Assembly (NCBI GenBank): GCA_050084985.1
Contig: JBITNC010000001.1
Span: forward strand, 202,554,001 to 202,618,000
Source of the DNA: Nageia nagi
Taxonomy: Eukaryota; Pinophyta
DNA: 64,000 nucleotides
Direction: 5' to 3'
Shown one piece after another: positions 22,440 through 32,012 of the stretch (its first letter is position 1; every line of letters starts with the position of its first letter). Position numbers and translations under genes: made by a program. Under the pieces are notes generated by a model that saw only the letters and a list, made by a program, of their open reading frames with translations, was not told where the DNA came from and did no database searches.

Positions 22440-23830
22440 TTTTATGGTGTGCAAAGATCATAGTATATGCACAACATGGGTTTTCAAAAAGGGCCCTACA
22501 AAAGTATAAGCATAGAGAAGGCATCCAGATTGATTGACAAGATAGATGATGCAAACATATTTTCATGGTGTGCAATGATTAAAGGATATGCACAAAAAGT
22601 ATTTTCATAAATGGGCCTACATACTTGTAGTTAGATGCAATTATTAGGTGTAAAACTTGACTCTACAACTTTTGCCAACATTCTTTAAGCATGTGCCAGC
22701 AAAGGGAGCTCTGGAAAAAGGTATGGGCATCCATAAAAGAGTAGTTTGAAAAAGTTTTGTAGACATAGTTTCTTATTGTGCAATGATCATAAGATATGCA
22801 CAACATGGGTTTTTATAAAATGCCCTAACTAATTGCAATTATTAGTTGTAAAACCTAACTTTGCAACCTTTTCCAACATTCAATAGGCATGTGCCACCAA
22901 AGGGAGCTCTAGAAGAAGGTATGGGCATCCATCAAAGAGTAGTTGTATAGAATACATGATGCAAACATAGTTTCATGGTGTGAAATGATCACAACATATG
23001 CACAACATGGGTTTTCATAAAAGGCCCTACATGTAAGCAAATGTAATGTCAGCTATAAAATCTAACTACAATCTTGCCAATGTTCTTTAGGCATGTGCCA
23101 CCAAAGCAAGCTATGGAAAAAGGTATGGGCATCCATAAAAGAGTACTTGGATAGAATGCATGATGCAAATATAGTTTTATAGTGTGAAATGATCACAAGA
23201 TATGGATAACATGGGTTTTTAGAAAAGGCCTTACAAATTTGCAATTATCAAGTGTAAAACCTAACTCTACAATCTTTGCTAGCATTTAATAGGCATGTTC
23301 TACCAAAGTGACCTCTAGAAGAAGGTATGGGCATCCATTAAAGAGTAGTTTGATAGAATGCATGATGTAGACATAGTTTTGTGGTGTGCAATGATCATAA
23401 GATATGCACAAACTATGTTTTCAAAAAAGGCCCTACATATTTGTTGGCAAATGAAATTGTTAGGTGTAAAAAACTGACTCTACAACCTTGCTATCATTCT
23501 TCAAGCATGTTCCACCAAAGGGACCTATGGAAAAAGGTATGAGAATATATAAAAGAGTACTTTGATATAGAATGCATGATGCAAACATAGTTTCATGGTG
23601 TGAAATGATCATAAGATATGCACAACATGGGTTTTTAAAAACAAGCCCTAAATGCTTGTAGGAAGATGTAATTATCAACTGTAAAACTTGAATTTGGAAC
23701 CTTGTTAGCATTCTTCAAGCATGTTCCACCAAAGGGAGTTATGAAAAAATATATGTGTATCCATCAAGAAGTACTTGTATCATAGGATATGCACACGAGT
23801 TTTTAGAAAGGGCCTATATTAGTGTACATG
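22440..23830 (+). pseudogene. PPR-derived tandem array of ~200-bp units
   Basis: Each unit contains GCATGTGCC(A/G)CCAAAGGGAGC, then GAA(G/A)AAGGTATGGGCATCCAT, then GCATGATGCAAACATAGTTT, then ATGATCATAAGATATGCACA and ACATGGGTTTT. In translation these are decayed pieces of a plant PLS-class PPR protein: 'KGSxEKGMGIHKRV' and 'ANIVSWxAMIxxYAQHGF'. The GCATGT landmark falls at 22689, 22887, 23091, 23293, 23505 and 23719, giving spacings of 198, 204, 202, 212 and 214 bases. One or two further partial units precede it at 22440-22640. An intact PLS triplet is about 300 bases, so each unit lacks about one module (the 'NALVDMYAKCG'-type part). PPR proteins act in organelle RNA editing and processing; this copy cannot encode one. 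Confidence 0.65.
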
Positions 23831-23889
23831 TATGCAAAAATTATGTACAAACATGGAAAATATTCCCTACAAATAGCATCAAGAATACC

Positions 23890-24590
23890 TACACAATGTT
23901 ATTTTTGATATCTTGTGTTACTTGTGTAATGGGATAGGTACACTTTGTAGCATCTACAACATGTAGCATCCCATTAAGTATGGGTATCATGTCACCACTA
24001 AATTTACATGACATCACCTCTATGGAAATGTGCCCCTCTCTGATAGTGCTACTATGGCATGTGCTATTAGGATCATCATTATCCACATTGTCAAACCCCA
24101 TTATATTACCAAGAGGGTCAAGGAGATGTACCTTTTGACCCTTTTTAGTGGTAAATGATCCATCATTTACACATTCCTATACTTGTGGACTAACATTTTC
24201 CTACATAGAAAATGAAGTCAACGGTTAATTTAAAAATATAATTATTATGAAACATAAATATCATTAATTGTATAAACATTTGATATGTATTTAAGAATGA
24301 TTATACATGTTAGCCTATAATGGATTGGTTCCATTTAGGTTACAATAATTTAGTGTCCCATAACACAAATCCTTGAAGAGCTTCTCCCAATGTCATAGCA
24401 TCCCCATTGGATATGGGTAGCTTGTAACCATTGAAATTAATTGTTATCACCTCTATTGAAACATGTTCCTCACCAGTAGTGGTTCCATGGCATGTGTTAG
24501 GATTATCATTATGCACATTACCAAACCCCACTATATTACCTTTAGGGTCAAGGATATGCACCCTTTGACCTTTTTTAACATCAAATTGAT
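23890..24590 (-). pseudogene. Two tandem DUF8039-like domains of a plant transposon-associated protein
   Basis: Two related minus-strand segments, about 430 bases apart, encode the same small domain. The right one (24340-24582) reads KGQRVHILDPKGNIVGFGNV, then HVSIEVITINFNGYKLPISN, then MTLGEALQGFVLWDTKLL. The left one (23940-24150) reads LLDPLGNIMGFDNVDNDDPN, then HISIEVMSCKFSGDMIP. The pattern 'G..V.L...G.+V..G.V', then 'V.+E', then 'T+G+A+G.FV.W...L' is that of the domain catalogued as DUF8039 in plant En/Spm-associated proteins; I assign it from memory. The open frames are interrupted, and the left copy lacks the C-terminal GEA..FV.W block. The segment splits a PPR relic on the other strand. 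Confidence 0.5.
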
Positions 24591-25560
24591 CACTATTTTC
24601 ATACCCAACCTAGATGTTAAATAATGATGCTTTAGATACCCTCAACTGAATACAAAAATATAGATTTTAGTTCAAATTAAATTACAAAAAAATGGAGTTA
24701 CCTAATCATTCACCTCATCATCAACATTAACCTCATCATCAACATTCACCCCATCATCAACATTCACCTCATCATCAACATCTCTAGTATTTTCTATAGA
24801 TTGAAAAATCAACAATATTATATATTTGTACAAATATCTAATAATAATAATTTTTAATTTTTTTTTAAAAAAAATTCTTATTGCATTGTTGTTTTATTAC
24901 CATCCCTTGTATGATAAATATAACATGCCCCTTACTAAATTCATGTTTATAATGTTGCAATTTTCTCTTTTTACTCCTATCCTTAGAATTATATTCTTCC
25001 AATTTTGTTTGTATTTCAACAATGGTTGGCTTGAAATTTTTTTCTATATTTGACACCATACTAAAAACAAAGACCGCATGACACTTTATAATGCTTACTA
25101 TTAAATTATCTTTGCATCACCTTATTTACATCTACTATATATTTATTTTGGTTATAAGATGATGGATTTTTAATGCCATCTACTAGCCTCCTACCTCTTG
25201 GCAGAGAAGCAACTGGTGGTGCACCTTCATGATCTTGGCTCCTTTGCTAGTATAACCTCTTCCTATCACCCTTTCAAATAACACTAATCAAACCATAATT
25301 CTCAAGAAGGAAAAAATATTGAATTCCATCATCTTTCTTGGTATTCATCCATTCTCCCACAACATAATCTACAAAGACATCTCTATCATCAGCTATCCGA
25401 TGCAAGCTCCTAAAATCCTCCTCTAAAAGTTCTATAGTGTATTCTTGAAATAAAAAAAAATAGAAGATCAACATATACTTGTACTACCCACACAAAATAA
25501 TAAAAATAAAATGTGTATTATTTGGCACATACCATCATGGGCAGGGACATTTCTACAACA
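24591..25560 (-). pseudogene. Upstream exons of the DUF8039-like relic, low confidence
   Basis: On the minus strand, upstream of the DUF8039-like pair, are open pieces at 25274-25474 (EEDFRSLHRIADDRDVFVDY, with VVGEWMNTKKDDG) and 24865-25059 (IEKNFKPTIVEIQTKLEEYN, with DRSKKRKLQH). Next comes an acidic repeat (see 24709-24782) and then the two domains. Order and strand make them parts of one decayed gene. The basic Lys/Arg stretch and Glu-rich helix fit transposon-encoded accessory proteins, but I recognise no catalytic domain. Confidence 0.35.
24709..24782 (-). repeat. 18-bp tandem repeat encoding Asp/Val-rich hexapeptides
   Basis: Four copies of CACCTCATCATCAACATT. On the minus strand they read as repeats of NVDDEV or NVDDGV. 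The length is a multiple of three, so the expansion kept frame and probably arose while the host ORF was still coding. Confidence 0.75.
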
Positions 25561-25689
25561 CACTTCTAAATTATGAATGCAACTTCCTTACAATTAAAAA
25601 AAATGATACATATTCAAAGTATGAGTTTGAAATAGGGTTTATCAATACATAAAATACTAATTAAAAGTATTTTTTTGTGATATATTATG

Positions 25690-26210
25690 GTTTTTAATTA
25701 CCTATTAAACATGATTCAAACATGTTTCATGGAATGAAATGATTGGAGGATATGTAATACAAGGCTACATACATCAAGGATACCTTAAACTCTTTCATCT
25801 GATGAAGCACTTGAGTAAACTATCAAATTTATTACCAAGCTAAAATGTATGTTTGTCCTAGGTGCTTTTACATTATATAAGAATGTAGGAATCATGATAT
25901 TTTTGACAACACTCTTTAATTTGGTGGAGACTAAATATGCTCCATCTTATGTTCTTATTTTAATTTTATTATGCAAAAGTGGGAAATTAGGATGATGATG
26001 AATAAGGACATTGATGAAAGATGGAGGAATAAAAAAGACACATGTATGTAGTTGGATTGAAGTTTAATCAAGGATAAATGGAGTAAAATTGATGAATAAA
26101 AAAGACAGTTGGATGTGGTTGGATTTAAGTTCACAAGAGGGTAAATGGAGTAATAAAATTGATGAGATATTGAATAATAAAAAAGAAACCTATTTTTAGT
26201 CATATTGAAG
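25690..26210 (+). pseudogene. PPR relic, E-motif region, right half of the split gene
   Basis: The plus strand resumes PPR-like sequence after the antisense insertion. A frame near 25830-25985 reads AFTLYKNVGIMIF, then LVETKYAPSYVLILILLCKSGKLG in pieces. It matches the 'G.C..H.NVELG......L.L.P...A.YVLLSNIYA..GKW' block of the PPR E motif. Near 26020-26065 another frame reads GGIKKTHVCSWIEV, the 'G+KK.PGCSWIE' tail. A second, shortened copy of the tail (KKDSWMWLDLSS) follows near 26100-26150. No DYW domain is seen. Confidence 0.5.
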
Positions 26211-26999
26211 TTAATTGTAGAAGAATTTGAACATTCTCAATTCCCCTTTCCCAAATTTTTTTAAAATATGCCCAAAATTGGAAATTTTGTAATAAGGTTT
26301 ATAAATACATCAAATACTAATTAAAAGAGTATTTCATTTACATGTATTTTTTATTCTCATAAGAAGGATGGTTTTAACTAAGAAAAAAGCCCTAACTTTG
26401 AATCTGTATAGTTATTACAAATAACAAATAAACTATCGAACAAGATATTATCAAATAATACATTATCAAATAATTTATACAATAAGAAATTAGTAAAATT
26501 ACCCTAAACCTTACACATTATCAAATAATGCCCCAAATTGGGAAATTTGAAATAAGTTTTGTTATTAAATTGAATAATCTTTAAAAGCATATTTCTATCA
26601 TAAGAAAAGCATAAGAAAAATCCTAACCAAAAAATCCTATGTAGAGAATTGATGAGGAAAAATTCTAACCAAATGAATTTAACAAGAATGCATACTAGTA
26701 TGATCATCATGCCCCTACTGGTAGAAAGCTCCATGTAGTAACACCATATAGAACACTCTCCAATTTCATAGGATCTAGTTATGGTCTTTTAGTTGATGAA
26801 TAAAAAACAAAACAAACAAATGATAAATGTATATGAAGAAGAAAAAATTAGACAAGGGATACGAGCATATGAGTACGAGGAATCATCTTGGTGACATCAA
26901 CTAGGATGGTATACAAATATTTCAAGATAGGATCATCTTCTTTTATTTTGAATGTCCAAGAAAATAGAAATGGTGGATACATGCCCCAAATTTTAAGTT
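26211..26999. other. No gene seen
   Basis: AT-rich sequence. The frame at 26504-26734 on the minus strand shows no family signature. Confidence 0.45.
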
Positions 27000-27545
27000 T
27001 TTATTTATAATTCTCACTATACGCCCATGATATTTTCTTTATACATCCATAATATAACTAAAATTATAGTTTAATTTTTTTTAGTTTTTACTATATGCCT
27101 ATAATATATCTCATCCAAAAATTTTAAAAATAATTATTCTTATTTCTCGATATATGCCCACAATATCATAACTAATATATGCCCATAATATATCCATTTT
27201 AAAATTTCAAATCTATACACCCATGATATATTTGATATAAACCTATGATATATCTAGGCTACAAATTCTAAAGTTTTCCTCCTTCTTGCTATATGCCCAT
27301 GATATAGGTTCGATATATGCCCATGATATATCTCGCTAGAATAGTAGAGTTTTCTAGTACCTCTTGCTATACAAACATGATATAACTTCTATATGGGTAG
27401 TAGACTTTGATATACACCCATATTATCATTTTTGATATACACCCATAATATATCAAAGCAAAGCAGTAGAATCGGGTTGAGGTTACGATGGTGGAATTGA
27501 TATACATATAATGTTATTTTTTATATACATCCATGATATATGTAT
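27000..27545 (-). repeat. Minisatellite of TATATCATGGGCATATA-type units, copy 2, inverted
   Basis: This is the reverse complement of 4466-4990, sharing both the near-palindromic units and the spacers between them. Matching landmarks include CCATAATATAACTAAAATT followed by a T-rich run, and ATATCTCATCCAAAAATTT. The two copies are diverged but collinear over about 400-500 bases. Confidence 0.7.
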
Positions 27546-27589
27546 GAATTTTTCTTAATGAGAGGCTCTTCCATAAATTAGGATCATAG

Positions 27590-28160
27590 ACCCTATACCT
27601 TCCTATCTACACTACAAACTTGCATTTTGGAGGAATGCCTTGCTTCATCTAAATTGCCTCTTTACCATCTCTAGTTTATAGGGCTCAACAAACATCTTCC
27701 TTTTCTATAAGTAGCAAGGAGTTCATTACCAATATAACTCACCTAGCTTATTTGGATACTATGGTAAACCATCAACCTCATCCATCTAAACCTCTTCATC
27801 TTTTCTTTAAAGGCACAATGAAGGTAGGAATCCTTCTTTCCCTTATGGTACTCCTTGTACCTAGTTAATCACTTTGTATTACCTTTGCATTATGCATTAG
27901 TTATACCCTCCTCAAAGTAAATAGGATTCCCTTTTACAAGTACCCATAGAATCCTATGTATATCCTCTAGAATGATGGTGATATCACCAATAGGTAGGTG
28001 AAAGGTGTTGGTCCTTTTTGACCACCTCTCCATCATGGTTGTGAGGAACTCCTTATCAACCCATACATATGGAGAATGAAGTAGGTACCCCATACCAACA
28101 TGTTGCAATACACCAAGCTCATCATCTATAAGCTTCTCCCACCACACCATACACTTCTTC
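27590..28160 (-). pseudogene. Plant mobile domain (PMD) relic
   Basis: The open stretch 27890-28150 encodes KEFLTTMMERWSKRTNTFHL, then PIGDITIILEDIHRILWVLV and KGNPIYFEE. This is the 'L..LVERWR.ET.TFHLP.GE.T+TLEDV..+LGLP+.G.P+' signature of the plant mobile domain (aminotransferase-like, PF10536). A TTACAG acceptor-like site precedes the frame near 28198. Further on, after frame changes, KRQF and KQGIPPKCKF at about 27610-27650 resemble the PMD C-terminal 'V.RQFG..Q.IP'. PMD proteins are spread by MULE and Gypsy elements, and a few are domesticated silencing factors. This copy is truncated and frameshifted. Confidence 0.65.
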
Positions 28161-29329
28161 TAGCTCTAAGAAATACACTTGAGCTCCATCAATAATTGAT
28201 GATACTGTAATCACAAACAAGCAAAGGTATGTCTTAGTCATTTTACAAATTCATTTAAATCATAATACAAACATTATATTTTATTATTGTAAGCACACAT
28301 TAACAACAACCATAATTCGAACCATATTTCCCTCACTCGAAAACCCTTCTACCATGCTAGCATTAACACTCATGCTAGCACCCATACTGGCCTTCTACGA
28401 TCACTTTTTTTGAAACTTGGGGGTAAAATACTTGTACCCCTATGAATTCATAAAAATATATTTTGACACTTAAAACATAATCCTAAATGCCAATTCATGG
28501 AATCCCTAAGCACAAACCCTAGGTCTAGGGTATTTAACCAATTTTACATATTCTCTACTTTAAATTGAAAATTAAATTAAAAATCATAATAAAAAGGTTC
28601 TATAAACCTACCACATGCATGGAAACTCAAATTCTCTCCAGTATAGCCACTCTTTTCCCTATGTACCAGAGCTCCAAATTTCAAACTAGTTAATATGAAA
28701 ATAACTCAATTTATCCTATTTAAAATCCAAATTAGGACACATTTAACAAGGTAAATGATAAATGATAGCCACCATGTACCACACAACTTTCAAAATATAT
28801 TTTTTCTCTTATCTTCCCAACCAAATTCATTACCTCAAAATTTGAATGCCTAATTCATTATGAATCCTAGAATCCACATTGATGTTATCACTTGCATTAG
28901 TCACCAACATTCATGCTGCCATTCCTTAATATCTACTTCCTCACCTTAGAAATCATGCACCTTCTACCTGAATGTGGTATAAAAACTAATATAAGACTAA
29001 AATATATTAGAGAATGAGGTTTCTATAGCAATGAATGAACATCCAATCGAAGAAAGATGCATTTTTTGCATGTTGGTTATTTGGTCTAACACATTCACAT
29101 GGGATTCAACACTTTATCAACATTTATTAGGTATGAAAATATCATTTTTAGATTCATAAATCATGTTACATAATACAATTGCAATAGCACTAGCATATAG
29201 TTAATTTTAGCTAAGAGCCAACATTGAAGGTATTGCAAACACTAGGATATAAAGGTATAAATCAAGCCAAATCAACATAAATTAGCATAGTGGGTAAGAT
29301 ACATGAAGTATTTATACCCTTATCTACAC
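28161..29329. other. No gene seen
   Basis: AT-rich sequence with no readable frame. Words such as CATGCTAGCA near 28350-28400 recur loosely near 39120-39150, hinting that this belongs to the same retroelement family as the block that follows. Confidence 0.4.
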
Positions 29330-30720
29330 TTTGCATTTAATCATATGCATGATTGGGAAACAAACCAATCATCATGGAGTCACCTTTTTTGGTTGAATCT
29401 TAACTAACCATCACTTTTTAAATCACATCTAAGAATGGGGCATGTACCTCTTGATAATGATAACATATCATGTCTACATCTAAGAATGGGACATGTACCT
29501 CTTGATGATGATAACATATCATGTATACATCTAAGAATGGGGCATGTACCTCATGATGATTAATGGTATATCTCTCATAATCACCTTCATTGGTTGGATC
29601 TCAATTAAGCTCCATCTTTGAGTCATCTTTGTTGGTTGGGTCTAACTAACCTCCATCTTTGAGTTACTTTTGCTAGTTGGATATCAACTAACCTCCATTT
29701 TTTAGTCACCTTTGTTATTTGGGTCTAAAATAACTATCATCATGCTAGTTCTTTATGATTCATATGTTGCATCAAGGAATGGGGCATGTACCTCATGATA
29801 ATGTTAACATATATGGTTTTGATTATATGTGTTCTATTTAAGAATGGGGCATGTACCCCATGATGATATGAACACACCTTTATCATATTTTTATATGTAT
29901 GTATATAATAATGAAACATAAAGTATTTTGAATATAATATTCTAAAGATGATATATGCACACTAAATTAATTTATGATAAAATGTTATGATGTTTACTCT
30001 TATTACCATTCCCATATCTTTTATGAGTTAACCATCATATATATTCTTTGAATTTGATGTTTTATCTCTCTTATTTTTAGATTTTATTCCTTTCTCTTGG
30101 TTGATTATACTTCATTCAAGCCATTGCATCTCACAACCAAGGCAAAGAGGGGGAAATATACATCATCAGTCCTTAATGATTTAGGTAGTCTTATAGCTAA
30201 ACTAGGGAAGTATCAAATTTTTCTTCCCTTTACCTTTACTTCCTTTGAAATCATAATATCATTTCAAAATTCAATTTCATTATACTTTAAAAGGGGGAAA
30301 TTTTTTATACCTAAAAGTGTTCCCCTTAACATGATCCCACTTAGGTGCAACTTTACATACATGTCTAATCACACTTAATCATATTTCAATCATAGTTTAC
30401 CTTATTAACACATATTTCTCAAGCTGTATTCTTATTTTTATGTTAGCTACATAAAGATGGCTTCAACCTCCATACAAGGGGTCAAATGATGATATCACAC
30501 TTGATATAGATGAAAGTATCTCTAACTTATGGAATGCATTTCAAGATTACATCTCAATAGTCGATAACCTATACTTAGGTATTTCTAAATGCTACCTATT
30601 GAGATTGGAATCTTGTTATCACTTAATCAAATATATTTCATCCATATTCATGATCATATTCTTTATTTAACTTACCATTGTGTATGTTATCATCAATATT
30701 TGTTATTGGACCTCATTCTA
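29330..30720 (+). repeat. Retroelement non-coding block, copy A
   Basis: This block is collinear with 39690-40760. Shared landmarks are tandem GAATGGGGCATGTACCTC-type units (29430-29860), a CAAGGCAAAGAGGGGGAAAT purine run near 30140, AGGGAAGTATCAAATTTTTC near 30200, a second purine run AAAAGGGGGAAATTT near 30290, and CTACCTATTGAGATTGGAAT near 30591. The double purine tract and lack of coding frames suggest the stretch between pol and 3' LTR, plus part of an LTR, of a Gypsy element. From 30721 to 31110 I see nothing definable. Confidence 0.6.
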
Positions 30721-31111
30721 TTAGAATGATAGCACCTATGTTGAAGTGCGCACTCACATTGAGTTCATATAGCCTATCACCCATGCTAGGATTCTTTCTA
30801 TAGTTGGCCATGAGGTTCTCATAGCAAGGTTACCTCTCTTCAACAAGTTCATTCTCCATATACTCAACTAAAATATAGGTAAGAACACAAAGGTATTTAT
30901 CCTACACTTGATTCATTTCTCTTTACTGTGTGCATTCATTTTACATCTTGATATCAATGTAATTCATAATTTTGTTACTGCACTATTATACTTATATTTA
31001 TCTATTATTAATATATGCTTATTTGAGTCATTTAACATAGATAATATATACCTAAATTTTTATGTGTATTTAGTTAATTTAGGCCAAAACCCTAGGTGTA
31101 CCAAAATACAT

Positions 31112-32012
31112 ATCAACAAAACTAATTAATATTTTTGTTAACTTATGTTTAACCCTAAACCTTAAAATCAAAATACTGTAAGATCCTAAACCCTTAAACC
31201 CTAAGCTCATAAATATTAAAACCCTTAATCCCTTAAACTATAAATTTTAAACCTTAAAAGCATAAACCCTAAAATCATAAAACCCTAAACCCTAAACCTT
31301 AAACTCTTAAAACCATAAACCCTAAAATTATTAAGCCCTTAAACTCTAAACCTTATAACCCTAAACTCTAAATCACTAAGCCCTAAAATTCTAAACCCAC
31401 AACCTTAAAATCATAAAAACCTTAAACCCTAAACTCATAAACCATGAATCCTAAAAACCCTAGGCAAAATCCTAAACCCTAAAAACCATATAACCTAAAC
31501 CCTAAAACCCTATACCCTAACCCCTAAAATTTAAAATCATAAATCCCTAAACCCTTAAAACTTAAACTCTTAAAACCCTAAATATTAAACCCTAAAACCT
31601 TAAACTCTTAAAACCCTAAATATTAAACCCTAAAACATTAAACTCTTAAAACCCTAAACCCTAAAACCTTAAACTCCTAAAATACTAAATCTTAAAACCC
31701 ATAATCTCTTAAACCATAAACTTTATAACCCTAAACTCTAAACCATTAAGCACTAAAATTCTAAACCCTCAACCTTAAAATCATAAAACTCTTAAACCCT
31801 AAACTCATAAACCATGAATCCTAAAAATCTTAGACAAAATCCTAAACCCTAAAAACCATATACTCCAAACCTTAAAACCCTATACCCTAACCCCTAAACC
31901 CTTAAAATCATATACCATAAAACCTAAAACTCTTAAGATATTAAACCTTAAACCTTAAATGTTAAAACCCTAAATCCTAAAATTGTAAAATACTAAATCG
32001 TAAAACCCTAGA
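31112..32012 (+). repeat. Degenerate interstitial telomere-like array, copy 1
   Basis: About 0.9 kb built from CCCTAAA, the plant telomere repeat read on the C-strand, mixed with variants such as CCTTAAA, CCATAAA and CTCTTAAA. It contains a higher-order duplication: the segment starting TTATAACCCTAAACTCTAAA at 31353 recurs at 31723, collinear for about 180 bases with a 370-base offset. A ~39-base unit (CTTAAACTCTTAAAACCC, then TAAATATTAAA) is repeated two to three times near 31560-31650. The array is too degenerate to be a recent telomere. Confidence 0.8.

Noticed and set aside
23460-23711. Minus-strand frames over the PPR array
   Set aside because: They recur with the 200-bp unit simply because the DNA repeats; the plus strand carries the PPR signatures.
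31112-32012. CRISPR-like or true telomere interpretation of the CCCTAAA arrays
   Set aside because: Units vary in length and sequence with no spacers of fixed size, and the array is internal and degenerate, so it is neither a CRISPR array nor a functional chromosome end.
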